Source of the DNA: Gavia stellata
Taxonomy: Eukaryota > Chordata > Aves > Gaviiformes > Gaviidae
NCBI RefSeq assembly: GCF_030936135.1
Contig: NC_082613.1
Span: 620,001-684,000 of the forward strand
Direction: 5' to 3'
DNA length: 64,000 nucleotides
The position numbers were made by a program, and so were the translations under genes. Position 1 is the first letter of the stretch, and each line of letters starts with the position of its first letter. Shown here piece by piece: positions 1-12,300 of this stretch. Under the pieces are notes generated by a model, which was not told the origin of the DNA, ran no database searches, and saw only the letters and a program-made list of their open reading frames with translations.

Positions 1-312
1 GGGTGCCGCAGGGGCGGCATTTGCTCCGGGAAAGCAGTTTTTTGTGTCAAACCTGCAGCAGCCGGACAGTGCGGTGCACGCTCCCTCCCCAGGTGCTGCT
101 GGCCGTGGCTGTTGGCCATGGCTGCTGGCGATCTCTGCAGGCAGAGACAGCGAGGAACTTGAAACAGAAAAGGTGAAAACCTCCTGAAAGTGCCGATTTA
201 TTATTCATCTCCCTCCCCACCTGCTCTGCTTGGACCCAAGCTAGCACCATGGCTGCTGCTGGCTGCCGAGATGAAAGTCCCCGTGTGGGGCAGGCAGGGG
301 GGTGTGGCACCT

Positions 313-385
313 CATCCCCAGCACCCTGTCCCCAGCACCCCGTCCCCCTGTCCCCAGCACCCCATCCTCAGCACCCTGTCCCCGG
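313..385. repeat. Degenerate C-rich tandem repeat
   Basis: About four imperfect copies of a CCCCAGCACCCTGT-like unit, interrupted by one CCCCGTCCCC variant. A simple minisatellite in GC-rich intergenic DNA. Confidence 0.7.
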
Positions 386-1254
386 AGCTGGTGGGGGCTG
401 CAGCAGCTGCACCGGGAGCTCAGGCAAGGCCATGGCGCATGGCCCTGGGGCTGTCCCCCAGCTCGGGGCGAGGAGGGTGCCCAGCCCAGGCAGGGTGCTG
501 CCTGCTCCAGCCCCCCGCTCAGCCCCCCTTCGGGCCATCCCCCAGGATCTGGCTCTCAGGGGTTAATGGCACCATCCGCCTGAATGCGGCACAGAGGCTG
601 CTGCTCCATAACAGCTCTAATTGCTCCAATAGCTCCTATCCATAACCGCTGGCCGCTGGCTGTGGTGAGACTGGGATGGAGGCGCAGGGGGTCCAGGGCT
701 GGGATGGCGATGGCTGCCTGTAGGCAGGCGGCAGCCCCGGCCCTGAGCCATGCGGCACAGCCCGGCTGGCGGCACGGCCACGCATGGCGCGCCGGCTGGC
801 GGCACGGGGAAGGCAGCCTCCCAAAATGGGGTTTTTATTACAGCCATACATCACCGCGGCGGCCTGATGTGGGCAGACGGCGGTGATTTTTCTTCATGGT
901 TTACAGACAAATGAGGGGAAGGAAAATTGATGTGAACTTTGCTATAGCGAGAGGTCAGGCGCAGGCAGGGAGCTGGTTATGGATGCGCCGGGGGCTGCTG
1001 GACCCGCCTGCCCCCAGGCCCTCCCAGCCCCCTTCTCCAGGCCAGATGGATGGGGACACTGGCAGCAGTGGGACCGGGAGCACCGCGTCCAGCGTGGGGA
1101 CCATGCTGCTGCTCCATGGGGCTGGAGGACGGGGAGGGTCTGGCTTCCGCAGCCCCCCATCGCCCGCAGCACGGCCCTGAGTGGGCGGCTGCACCCATTC
1201 CTCGTTGGAGGGATGCTCGGGGGGGATGCTTGGCCGCTCGCGGGGGGAGGATCA

Positions 1255-1600
1255 CGTGGGCAGGGTTATTCATTCCAGGGGATATTCATTAATGCTGTGA
1301 ACGTGGTTTGGATGTGCAGCGTCGGGCGGGCTGCTGTCACCGGTTTCTGGTGAGATCTCGACTGCTTTCAACACAATTAAAGTTGCCTCCAAACACCATG
1401 GTCCTGCCCAGTATAAGATAACAGTTAATACCCTCAAATAGCGACTATCAACTTCTCCATAAGGCCTATAAATATTAATACAATTCTGATTAGTTCCTTT
1501 AAATACATTGCCTAAATTAAGCGTTTCCTCGGCAATCAATCAGAGTCGGTTTGGCACCCTGCTCACACCCATTAAGCAGATCACGAGCTCTCCCTGCCTG
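1255..1600. promoter_or_regulatory. AT-rich island, candidate conserved non-coding element
   Basis: A low-CpG, AT-rich block inside GC-rich flanks, with TATTCATTCC and ATATTCATTAAT (1,282-1,293; POU/homeodomain-like core) and several TTAATA/ATTAAA tracts. No coding potential or repeat identity was seen. The call rests only on composition and motif texture. Confidence 0.3.
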
Positions 1601-1653
1601 CCCCGTGGCCAGTCCCTGCCTGCCAGAGGACGGGACCCGCGGCAGCCTGGGGC

Positions 1654-1683
1654 CATGCCGTGCCGTGCCATGCCGTGCTGTGC
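1654..1683. repeat. Short GCCGT/GCCAT pentamer repeat
   Basis: Six or so copies of TGCCG, TGCCA and TGCTG pentamers in a row; degenerate microsatellite. Confidence 0.6.
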
Positions 1684-2114
1684 TGATATAAGGGCTGGCA
1701 GTGCTTGGCCGGCGGTGCTACCACTTCAGGAGTTTCAAGCTTCGGGATGGGGAAAGGCAGGTGGGTTTCAGGGCTGGAGGAGCCGCGAGCTCTCTCATGC
1801 CAGGAGGGGTGCCGGTGTCCATCGTGGTGATTTCCCAACATGGACGAGGGCTGCCCCAGCCCGTGCCAGGAGCTGCCACGCGACATCGGTCCTCAGCTCC
1901 AGCGGCCCCTTCCTCCCGCGCCAGCGGAGCTGGGGGGCCGAGCTCCGTCCCCTCCCAAGGGGGCTGCCTGGCAGGGTGGTCCCCACAGCTCCTCCCGCGG
2001 CACGGCGCGGCCGGGCCGTTTTCAGGGTAAACCCTGGGGCTCAGCCAACACCCTGGCGGGCTCCAGCACCGTCTCTGATCCCACACCCCGAGGAGGGCAG
2101 CCGGTGCTGCCAGC

Positions 2115-2430
2115 GGGATCTTGAGTGACTGCAAGAGCGCTGTTTGAAAGTGCCTGATAAAATATCTCCCAAGGACCCCCCAGTCACAGAGATAAAAATA
2201 AACCAACCATTAGATTCAAAAGAGGACAGGAAGCCTGGGCTTCACTGAACAAGCAGAAAGTGCCCTGCGATCTTAATCAGGAGTAATATTACCCATACAT
2301 TTTTCCCGAGGTGCACCCAGATTTGCATTCCCAGCAATTTGCACAATAACGAGGTGAGCTGACCATGCCTCACCCTGGCAGCGACCGCCTCCGGATCGAT
2401 GGCACTGTGCCAGCGAGCTCATCTGAAAGC
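2115..2430. promoter_or_regulatory. AT-rich island, candidate conserved non-coding element
   Basis: An AT-rich block with GATAAAATAT, GATAAAAATAAACC (GATA- and forkhead-like cores) and ATTTGCAT-like sequence, ending abruptly in GC-rich DNA. No ORF or repeat family fits. Confidence 0.28.
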
Positions 2431-2788
2431 TTGTTTGCTCCAGCTGCAGTGGTGCCATGCATCCCCGGCGCTGCTCTGCCCCGGCCACCCCGGCATGCCT
2501 GTACCCCCCAGACCGCAGCGCGGAAAGGGGCACGTGCCGCAGGGGCTGCGCGGCTGCAGGGACCTGCCGGGGGGTGCTGGGGGCAGCCAGGGGCTGGTGT
2601 GCGCAGGAGCCGTGTGCCCAAGTGAGCTCACTGCCGCCTCCGTGGAGCCCAGCTGGGTGCTCCTGCCCCATGCCAGCCTCCTCCAGCCTTCATCCCCAAC
2701 TGAGTCCTCCTCAGGTGGCGGCAGTGGCTGTCCTGCTCAGACCTTCCCCCCTGAGCTGGAGGAGAGAGGATCCCTTCAAAGGTGCTTG

Positions 2789-2890
2789 CGTGTGCACATG
2801 GGGGGTGTGAGTGTGCATGGGGGTGAGCGTGTGCAAGGGTGAGCGTGCACACAGGAGCATGCACGGGGTGAGCGAGCGCACGGTGAGGGC
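2789..2890. repeat. Degenerate GTGAGCGTG(T/C)GCA minisatellite
   Basis: Several imperfect 12-16-base units built from GTGAGCGTGTGCA and GTGTGCATGGGG alternate over about 100 bases. The alternating purine-pyrimidine content (GTGTGCAC) could adopt Z-DNA; that is inference. Confidence 0.6.
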
Positions 2891-2959
2891 GCAGGCTGCA
2901 GGTCTGAGTGGGGGGTGGACGAGGCGCAGGTCCTCCCCAGTCTCTGGCGTTGGTGGTAC

Positions 2960-3175
2960 TGGAAAAGAGCAAATACCAAACTCATTTGCTTGAGGAGAAA
3001 TTAATATGGTGTGAAGCCTGTAGTGGGTGATTTAGGAAGCGAATTTAAAACCTCAACACAAATAGATTTTTTTTATAAGGTCAAAAGAAAGATTAAATGC
3101 TACAGACAAGCACAGCACTTGCCGTTTCCAGTATTGCTTTTACCATAAATATTTTGGGCTGGCGCCACGTCCCTG
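2960..3175. promoter_or_regulatory. AT-rich island, candidate conserved non-coding element
   Basis: About 200 bases of AT-rich sequence (AAATTAATATGG, a T-rich run with TATAAGG, CATAAATATTTTGG) between GC-rich flanks. No reading frame or known repeat was recognised. Confidence 0.25.
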
Positions 3176-3456
3176 CGCTGCCCACGTGGGTCAGAGCCCG
3201 TTCGCCCTGGCGGGGCGAGAGCTGCTCCAGGTGCGGTGCAGCGCGGCGCTGGGCAAGCAGGGACGTCCCCAGGGAGGGCATGACATCTCTCTGTCCCCTT
3301 CTTCACGTGACAGCCCAGCTCTCCGCTGGCATGTGGGAGCAGCCAGCAATGCTCCTCGGGTGAAGAGGGAGGAGAGGAGAGGAGGTGTGCGGGGCCGTGC
3401 TGCCAGAGGGACCAGCCATGGCCACCCCAGCCCGGGCAGGATCCGGCCCCAGACCC

Positions 3457-3495
3457 CCTCCGGCACTGCTGCCCCCTCCGGCACTGCTGCCAGCC
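3457..3495. repeat. Two exact copies of an 18-base unit
   Basis: The unit CCCTCCGGCACTGCTGCC occurs twice head to tail with no mismatch, indicating a recent slippage duplication. Confidence 0.7.
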
Positions 3496-5635
3496 ACGAA
3501 GGTACCCGTGGTGCGGGAGGGAGTCGCACAGACCAAGCCACGGTGCCAGCCCCGCGGGGCGTGCGCCCGCTGCCGACTGCCGGCTCCCCCTCCCGTCGCC
3601 CAGCAGGGACCAGGATTGATGGCAAGAGATTTGAAAGGCTCCAAATGTGGAGGTTATATCGCTGAGCTACCCCCATCCATCACGAGACGTTCATTATTAA
3701 GTAACACCCTGCACGCCGGGCTGATTTCACACCTTATCTGAACCCAGCAGCTGTGCCCTAAATCCTGAGTGCCGCGACTGTCTGGAGGAATTCGGCTGCC
3801 TGTGCTTAAAATTAGTGTTAGCATCTATCATTTCCCCACACCAAATGGCTTTTGTGTCGGCACTTGGCAGCGCTCATCCGTCACCGGGGCTCTGGGCTGC
3901 CCAGCTCTGTACCCTCTCTGTCACTGTCACAGGACCCCTTGTTGGCAAAATGTCACCCAAAGGACGGATGCAACAGCTTGGCCTCTCCCTTCCGCCCGGG
4001 CTGGCGGCTCTGCCGGCGGTGAGGGCGTCCTCATCCCCCTGGGCACTGCGGGCAGCAGCTCCGCTCCCAGAGGGGCTGTCCCCATCCCTCCAAGCCCTGC
4101 CGCAGTCGGGCACGTGGCACGGGCACAGCCTGAAAACCCCCTGGCACAGCGGCCTCTCCCCTCCCCTGGCACGGTGACTCGCCGCCTCCCGTGGTGCCAG
4201 CCACAGCCGTGTGGCCGGGCCCCTCCTGGCCGCTGCCGCCGGCAGCCATCCCTGGCGAGGAGCTCCTGCCAGGCAGGTGATGCTGGAGCTGTCGGCGTGA
4301 TGAAAAGCCTCCCGCAGCAATGCAGATAACATACAAGCACAGGTCAGGCGAGGCCCGTGTAGCCCATCCATCAGGCACAGCAGCTACAGGCGCTCCCCGT
4401 GCCACCATCTGATGCACGTTATCCGGCACAAATGTGTTTCTTCCCCCAAGGTTAAATGGATGACTGAGGTTCAGGCACTGACAGCTCTGCCTGCCCCGTG
4501 CAAGCGATAAACGAGCTGGAAGAACCAGAGGGAAAAAAAAGGTTTGTTTTCTGTCACATGTTCCTTTTGATGGTGCTGGCATGAGGACGGCAGCAGCACG
4601 GAGACGGGCGCGAGGATGGGGATCTGCTCCTGGTGCACCGCGGGGCAGCCTGTGATGGGCACCGTCACAGCCGCGTTGGGTGCCCCGTGTTGCTGGTGGT
4701 GACAGATGGGCGAGAGCGAGGGCTCGGCGAGACGCTGGAGCACCAAGTGGCCCTGGTGGCAGGTGCTCGATGCAGCCCTGGCGTGCAAATGAGGTGTGAC
4801 GGTGCAGGCAGGTGTTGGATGGGATGGCAGCGAGCCAGCACGTCCCCCCTCCACAGCTCCCGCGTGCGGCCCCGGGAGAGCTGGTGCTGCAGCCGGGCAG
4901 GGGCCGGTGCTGCCCTCTGCGTCTCCAGGCCTGTCCCAGCTTGTGATGCCCAGGGCCTGATCCTGCCTGGGACTGCCTGCCCGCTTTGGGTGCTGCCCGC
5001 AGCCAGCTGCGGTGCCCCGGGGCGTGTGCCGGGCGGGGGTCCGCCTCCCCACATAGTGTCCCCACCAGGCTGCTGCTGCCCTCGCTCAATGTCACACTTG
5101 GAGCCTGTCAACGTGAAAAAAGGTTTGCAGCCGATAAGCGATCGGGCTGTCAGCTGCGGAGTGCCGCTCGCTTGTGATTTACTGCAACGGCGCTAACGGA
5201 GCACAGATTTTTCTTAATCTAAATTGAAAACTACTCAAGTAGAAAAATAATTTCATTGCTTCATCTTGAAGGGGCGGGGGCAAAGGAAGGGGAAAAGCTG
5301 TGACAGGGCAGGCAGGTCTGGTGCTGCCTGCGCCCCCCGCATCTCCGCGCCCTGGTGGGGCAGGGCCAGCCCCGTGCCATCGTTGCCCGTGGCCTTGGGC
5401 AGCTCCTACACCGGGGACAAGCAGCAGCTTCTCTGGCTCAGGCAGTAAAACCCTGTTGCCGTGCCCCATGCCCAAGCCTGGCAGGAGCTGCTGGCACATG
5501 CCCGGGGGCAAGGAGGGTGGCAGGACCTGCGTCACCACCCGTGGGGCACGGGAAAGGCCTCGGGGCATCCCCGTGGGGACACAGGACACTGTCATGTCCC
5601 TGCAACATCCTGGAGTAGCACAGCGGTGGTGTGGC

Positions 5636-5745
5636 ACCACGGTGCTTTGCTGTGCCATGGTGCTTTGCTGTGTCCTGGTGCTCGTCGTGCCCCAGTGCTT
5701 CGCTGTGCTGTCGTGCCCTGCTGTGCTGTGGTGCTCACCGTGCTA
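5636..5745. repeat. Degenerate GCTGTG-rich minisatellite
   Basis: Imperfect 15-25-base units centred on TGCTTTGCTGTG, TGCTGTCGTGCC and TGCTGTGGTGCT extend for about 110 bases. No function is visible. Confidence 0.55.
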
Positions 5746-6908
5746 CCGTGCAGCGTGGAAGCAAGGTGTGATGTCTCGGGTGCACGGGTGCCTCCAATCC
5801 TAACGAGGAGGCTTTGACGGTGATGATCTCTGCTGGTGCTTTGGGTCCAGTGTGCAATCCATCTGGCTAAGCTGTGCACCCGCGGCCTCGTGGACGTGCC
5901 GACATGGTGGGTCTGCAGAGGCTCCTGGGGCTCTGGGGCAAGCACTCGAGTCAGCCCTACATTTGGGAAGGGACCGTGTCGGCTGCCCCAATGGTTGGGC
6001 ACATTGTGCATGGCAGTGTCACGGTGATGCTGGAGCAGCCACCGTCCTCACCACAGAGCGCAGGAGGCCCCAGCAGAGCCGGCACCTGGGCCGGGGCTCT
6101 CGGCAGCATGGAAGAGCTCGCGCTCTGCTTGGAAAGAAAGTCTTAAAACATCGAGTCTCCCCCCGATCCCCCCAGCTCCTTGTTCGGGGCCAACGGTGCT
6201 GGTGCATATTTAGTGGGTGAGCCGCAGGCAGGCAGACACGCGCGCCCGGCGGTGCCGATACGCCCAGCCCTGATCGATCTGGGTTTGCAGCACTAAATGC
6301 CAGGAGGGGCTGGGAGCGGGAATGGGAATCAGCTGCGCTGGTATGGGGGTCCCGGACCGCGGCTGTGCCAGCTGGGGCTGGCCTCGTCCTGCACAGGAGC
6401 AGGATCCGGACATTCTCCACCCTCCAGGAGCTGGGACAGGGCGTGGGGAGGGGGCACCCTCCAGGGTGGCGGGACGCAGCCTGGCCCCGGCCCTGCTCGC
6501 CACCCGCAGGGCTGTGCCGCAGGCCCCCGGTGCCGGTGGACACCGTCGCAGGTGGGGACGTGCTGCCTTGTGGAGAGATTGGTAATTTGGAGCACGAGTG
6601 AATTCTGGGAGCATTTGCTGAGCTGGATAATAACGTGCCCAGTGAGCTGCATCCCAAGCATGCTGCCAAATTAAAGAAATTTTTTTCCCCTTTAATTTAA
6701 AAGTCACCGTTGGGAAATCTCTGTCGGCCTCAGCAGTGATTTCCCCCCAGGCTGGCTTTCTGGAGAAATCTTTAATTTTGATTGTCACACTTTGTGGAGT
6801 TTAACTCGAGGAAGCAGAGCCATAAATAAGGTGCTGCTCTGGCACCGAGGCTCCAGCTGTGCCCAGCCAGCAAGTGGCACTGGCGCAGGTGGGAAGGAGG
6901 GAGCAGTC

Positions 6909-6982
6909 TGGCCACAGCCACAGCCACAGCCACGACCACAGCCACGACCACAGCCACAGCCACGGCCATGGCCATGGCCACC
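6909..6982. repeat. (CCACAG/CCACGA/GCCATG) hexanucleotide repeat
   Basis: Twelve or so hexamers: CCACAG units alternating with CCACGA, then CCACGG and GCCATG units. It produces open frames with His-Ser or Trp-Pro repeats that are artefacts of the repeat. Confidence 0.8.
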
Positions 6983-7599
6983 CCACCGGGACTCGTGGGC
7001 ACTGGCTGCCCTCTCCCCTTGCATCTCTTCCCCCCTGCCCACCCTCCCCTCTGCTCGCAGCCTGATTTCACAGGCCAGCTCCCTTTAATTAGCTGGGACC
7101 CGTCCCCCCTGTTCCCCGACCCCCCCCGCCTGCCAAACAAATTGGCAGGTTCATGAAAATCTCATTAATCTTAATCCCACAGCTGGCTTCTGCCAGCACC
7201 CGCACCTCCTAGCCCCCGCGGTGCTGGCCAACTCGGCGAGCACTCTGCCCCGGCACTCCGCACCCTGGGACCCTGGCACGCCAGGACCCAGCACAGAGCA
7301 CCCCGGGACCCTGGCCAGGAGCCGCGGCAGGCACTACACCAAAACCCTTCGGGCTGGGAAGGCAGCACCAGAGAGGGAAGGCAAAGCCTGCAAGTTTTGC
7401 TCCGTGCTCTGCTCTGTCACCAGGGTGCCCAGCCCTCGCAGCCCCGGCTCGGCTGGCCGCGGTGCCGTGGGGCTGGGAGCAGGCGTCGCAGCCAGCCCGG
7501 GACGGGGGGCAGCTCCCCGGGCTGCCCCACCACCTCCAGTGCCTCCAGCTTGGTGGAACTGGTGTGTGACCCCAGAAAGGGGCCTCTCCTCTCCGTAAT

Positions 7600-7960
7600 G
7601 GGGCCTTGGGAGGGAATCGCCTGGCAGCTCCATTAGCAATTAAGAAAAAGGGGAGGAAAGGCAGGTGCCTCCCTTTCGGTGCAGAGCTGGCGCGGCGGTG
7701 CTGGGGTGAGCTCCGGAAAGGTTAGAGCCCATTTGCATTTTACCCTTCAGTAATTTCAACACTTACGGGTGCAATTAAGAGGCAAGCCTGGCGTTATGAA
7801 GCTATCAGCGCAGAGAGACCTGAATACTAACAAACTGCCGTGTGCATTCCCATCCCGGGCCATCTGATCTCTCCGTGATAACACCACGGTAATGCCAGCG
7901 GATTTCCACCGGCCACAGTAATGGGCCTCGACTACGTTAAATGCACATTTTTTAACTTGC
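7600..7960. promoter_or_regulatory. AT-rich island, candidate conserved non-coding element
   Basis: CpG-poor block with CATTAGCAATTAAG, ATTTGCATTTTACC (octamer-like ATTTGCAT at 7,731-7,738) and GTGCAATTAAGAGG. Dense homeodomain/POU-type cores without coding sequence suggest an enhancer-like element; this is inference only. Confidence 0.3.
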
Positions 7961-8839
7961 CTGATAGCCCAGCCCTCCCCAAGCCATTCAGACGATGGGT
8001 TCAGTGCTCGCTGCGGGCACGGCACAGACGGCCATGGAGGGGAGCGGGTGTTGGTGCGGCAGGATGGTGGCCGTGGCAGAACTGGGGCTGTGCGGGTGCC
8101 GTACATTGCCTCGCACCCTGGCAAAGCAAAGCGTTTGGTGTTGCCCTCCGGAAGAGGAGCCCCAGGCTCGCTTTGTCTCTTTTACAAGCAAACAGCCATT
8201 GTGGCAGTGCTGGCTGGACCGAGTCGGCCGGCATGGCCCCGGCGGGACACCCCTCCTGCAGGACGGTGGCTCCAATGCGCTCAGCAGCCCCCTGCCCTCC
8301 CAAGGGGACACGGGGGCTCTGCGGACACCCCGGGACTGTTCCCCTTCTTCCTCTTTGGTGGGACGCCGGGCTTGGAGAATGGCTATCTTCCCCTTTAAGC
8401 TTCATCCCCGTTTAATTGGATAGTTTTGAGCCCCAGCTCATGATTTCTGCAGCAATTTGGTCTGAGATTTCTTTCTTTCCCTCCATTATCCACTCTGATT
8501 AACTCAGCTGCACCTGTCAGCTTTTATTCAGCGGCGCAGGGAGCGCCTGCAAGAACCTGTTAAAATGCATGAGTTTTATCACAGCCGCTCCTTCCTGGCC
8601 AGCGATGCTGAACTGGGAAGGAAGGGGCTGCAGGGAAGGGGCTGTAGGGAGCTGTGGGCTGTGGTGTGGGTGTCGTGGGCTGCGGGGACCCCCGAGGCTG
8701 GGGTGCGGGTGCCGTGGGGGTGCCAGTGTCCCCCTCTCTGGGGGAGCCCGGCTGGGAGCTGGCCCAGGCTGGTGGCGGTGGGAGCCTGTGGGGTGCAGGC
8801 AGCCGCGGGCATGGCCCTACTGCCACGCTCTGTGGCCAG

Positions 8840-9300
8840 GGTGCTTAGTGGCTGCAGCTTTTTGGCTTTGCAAATGCTCATTTTACATTCCAGCTATAAC
8901 TTGTTCTCTTTTTCTCATTTTAATAAAAATGAAAGCATCCGGAAACACTGCTGCACCCAAGAAAGAGCAAGATCTGACATAATTAAAAAGTGGCTTCAAT
9001 CAGGCTGTTTTCCTAATGGTTTGTCATATCAGCCCACACCGCCCTGCACCCCCGTGCTCCCAACCCCCTGAGGCATCATTTACATTTCTTAATAACCCCT
9101 CATTAATATTCATGATGTGGGGAGGGTAATAATGGCTGAGTGCACACCACTAATTCAATTTCAGCGAGCCTCAGTGTGTTTAGTTAATCACCGGGGGACC
9201 TGGGTTACTCAGTACAATTATTTATTCGGAATTAGATCTCGAGGCATCTGGATTGAAACCTGAACTCGGAATAAAATTAAACCGGGATTCTCCTCCTCGC
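8840..9300. promoter_or_regulatory. AT-rich island, candidate conserved non-coding element
   Basis: The longest AT-rich island upstream of the gene. It contains ATTAATATTCAT (9,102-9,113, POU-like), CACTAATTCAATTTC and TAGTTAATCACC. The motif at 9,102 resembles the one in the 1.3-kb island, in the opposite order of half-sites. Confidence 0.32.
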
Positions 9301-12300
9301 TCCCTCCTCCCACCGCTGCTCCCAGCTGTGGTGCTAAGCATCACCCTGCGGCCCTGCCATGCCGAGCCGAGGAACCGTTGTTTCCGTAACAGCACTCGTG
9401 CTGCACTGCTGGGACTGTCGCAGCGGCTGAGGCTTCTCCCCATCACTGATGGCTGTCGGGTCCTGGCTCCTCTGAGCCCGTCCCCAGGGCCGGAGCCGCA
9501 GCTGGGGAGGCCGTGGTGCCAGCTGGCAGCCCATCGCTGCCCGTTTGTGCTGGTGCGGTTAGGGGAAGGGGTTCGGTAAAGGTCTGGTTTGGGCTGTCCC
9601 AAGACACCCCGGAGTCTTGCGGGTGTCCCCGAGGAAGCGGGGGAAGACGCTGTAGGTCCCATCGCCTCTGGTCAGGCAGTCCTGGGGCTGCAGGGACACG
9701 GTCAGTGATGCCCCGGCCCCTGCGGAGGGTGGGTGCCTGGGGACGTGGAACCAGCCTTCCACTGGGGTCCTTGCTCTCCTGACCCAGCTAAGTCAGAGGG
9801 TTTGCTCCAGCCTGTCCAGAGCCTCCAGCACCTTCCCGCAGCTCCCCAGGAGAGGCTGGTGTGGCCCCCACGCAGAGCCCAGGGCAGCCGGCTTGTCCCC
9901 ATCCTTTCATTTCCTTGAGAGCTTTCTTTATACTTTGATTTTGCTCCTGGTTTTGATTTTAATTCAATATTTTGTCCCTGTGGTCCAACTCCCCTTATTG
10001 GATAAAACCTCTCCGTTATTGAATCCTGCCCTGCAGCAGCTTGGTGAGAATTGGGTTTCCCGGGCAGCAGCACGGCTGTTTCGGAGCAGGGATGGGAGGG
10101 GGTACGGAAGGAGCTGGCGGAGCTGGTGGCTCTTTCAGTAACAACTGCACTGTGCTGTGCTCTGCACTTCCCCACGCTGCCTCCCTCTTGCCCAGCACCC
10201 CGAGGGCTCACAGCGCTGGGCAAAAACATCACAGCAAAAGGAAAGCCTTTGCACGTTACTTCTAGATGCCGTTTGGAGATACAGAGGGTCTTTAAGATGA
10301 CCTGGGGACCGGGCGCGTGTGGGCTGGGACCCTTCCCACGGCAGCACGACGGCTCAGCAGATCTGTGGGGCTCCCACCCACCCTCTGCCGCCATTGGCCT
10401 CCCAATGCTGCTGCCTGCCGAGCCCTGCCGCAGCCGGTGCTCTGGCTCCGTCCCCAGCCATGTTCCAGGGGAGGTGGAAGGGAGGGGTCAAAGGGATGGA
10501 GGTGCTGGCGCCCACTGTCTGGTTTGCATTCATTCCTTTCAGTCCTGGTGTTTTCACAATTAATGTGATTTTGCAGGCGTGGGGTGATGGTCTCTGCCTC
10601 TGCCAGTTTCCAGCTGTCTGTGTGAGAAATGGCACCTGAGCTTTTGTGTCTTTCCCATGAGGCTATAGATTCCTGGCTTACCAAGTTTTATTTAAGTCAG
10701 TTAATGCAGCAGCCACTTCTCAAATTCCTGGCTTTGTTTTTCTGAATGCCTCCCCTGGCCTCACAGTCCTGCCAGCGAAGCGAATCGACCATTTTCTGTC
10801 CTTTTGTTTAATGAGGAGAAGCTTCAGGTAGGAGGTGCTGGCCTCGCTAGCTGTGTTCAGGTTTCTTTTCTCCAATTTTAAGATTATTCCCTTTGCTGTC
10901 CCCCAACTCCCCTCCCCAGCGCCGTGCGTGTTTTCCCATCTGCGTTTGCAGACTGATGCTGTCAGCAAACCCTCGGCATTCCTGGGCCGAGGCCAGCAGC
11001 CCCGTACGAGTCAAAGGCCCGACAAAGGGGTGTTTGCAGCTCGTGAGCTGGCGGCGTGGTTGTGCCATGCCTCACCCCTCCCCGTGCCAGCGCCGCATGC
11101 CAGGTCCTGCCGCTGTGTCTCCTGGCCCCATGCCGAGGGTCCCGTTTACTCCCGGAGCTGTTGGGGTTTGTGGCCGGGCAGCCTGTGCCCTGCCCTGCGT
11201 GGGGGTCGCAAGGCTCGCTTCATTCTGTGCATCAACCGCCTTGAGAGGTGGGGAAGATACAGGTTGAAAGTGCTGTTATGAAGGGAAAGGAAAAACACAA
11301 TTTTAGGGAGATCACATCGTTCCGCAGGAACAATGGCGAGGGAAGGGAACAGGGAGGAGAAACCTCGGAGCAGGCGAAGGTCGCCACGCCTGGTGTTTCT
11401 GTCTGTAGATGGAGGGTCAGCTCTTATCTCCCGCTGCACTTCACGTGTTTTACAACTGCTTGTTGTGTTTATTGCCATTGCTTCTCAGGCTTCCCAATAG
11501 CTGTACCATGTTCGCACATGTGTGTCAATACTTCCCGAGTGACTGCGATGTTCTGGTTTCACAGCTGGTGAATTATCTGAACACTCAATAAAGGAAAGCC
11601 AGATGATCCAATAATTATCTTCTATTTATCTCATCTTTAACATGCAGATTTGTTGAGTTAATTTTGTCATGACTGATCTCTCCTGTATTTTATTGAAACA
11701 ACGGGGGATGCAAGGGACTTCTTTGAAAACATTATATATATTTTTAATTTCATGAGTGTTCTCAAACCAGACTCCTACTGAGATAACTGCATAATAGCTA
11801 TGATCATTATGTTATGAAAAATTATTTTAGCTCAAAGCTGTTTTTTAAAGCATAGTTGAAACAAATTCAGTAAGATTTTGGCCAAGTTGAGTCTCTTCTA
11901 ATTATTCGTATTTGTTAAATTGAAAAATGGCTCTCTCGCTCTGTGGTTCTGCATCTTGTTGAATTACAGAACTATTCGTCACGACCTCAGCAAACAGAGG
12001 GATCGTCAAGTCCCCTCCTGCTGCATTCCGTGCTCAGTTATTGGCCTCTTTTCAAGGTGACAGCGGTTAATGACGCTGTATATAAATAGAAGTGTGTTGT
12101 CAATAAACGCTGGCAACAGCCTTCTGCATTTCCAAGCCTGCCTCAGCCCCTCGCAGGTCGTTACGGAAAACGTGTCAAAAGAAACCACTGATTTGCGGTG
12201 CCTCCGCTTCGCAGCGGTGAAGGGTCAGCTCCCGGGGGGCTTTGCTGGGGCGCTGCGCTCCCCCACCTTGGGTGACGGCAGCCCCGGCCCCACGCAGCGC

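Larger units (their letters stand above)
1..12100. other. Intergenic region upstream of CTNNBL1, no gene recognised
   Basis: About 12 kb of mostly GC-rich DNA with many overlapping open frames on all six frames. None resembles a known protein and none shows an exon-like pattern, so they are read as GC-driven chance frames. The stretch holds short degenerate tandem repeats (listed separately) and recurring AT-rich islands. In other vertebrates the neighbouring upstream gene is BLCAP, but no part of it was recognised here. Confidence 0.6.

Noticed and set aside
4031..5095. 354-codon minus-strand open frame
   Set aside because: Lies in GC-rich DNA where all frames are open; low-complexity Ala/Pro/Arg/Gly content; no splice or domain support.
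6801..7140. Open frames with Trp-Pro, His-Ser or Val-Ala repeats
   Set aside because: Direct translations of the CCACAG/CCACGA hexanucleotide repeat.
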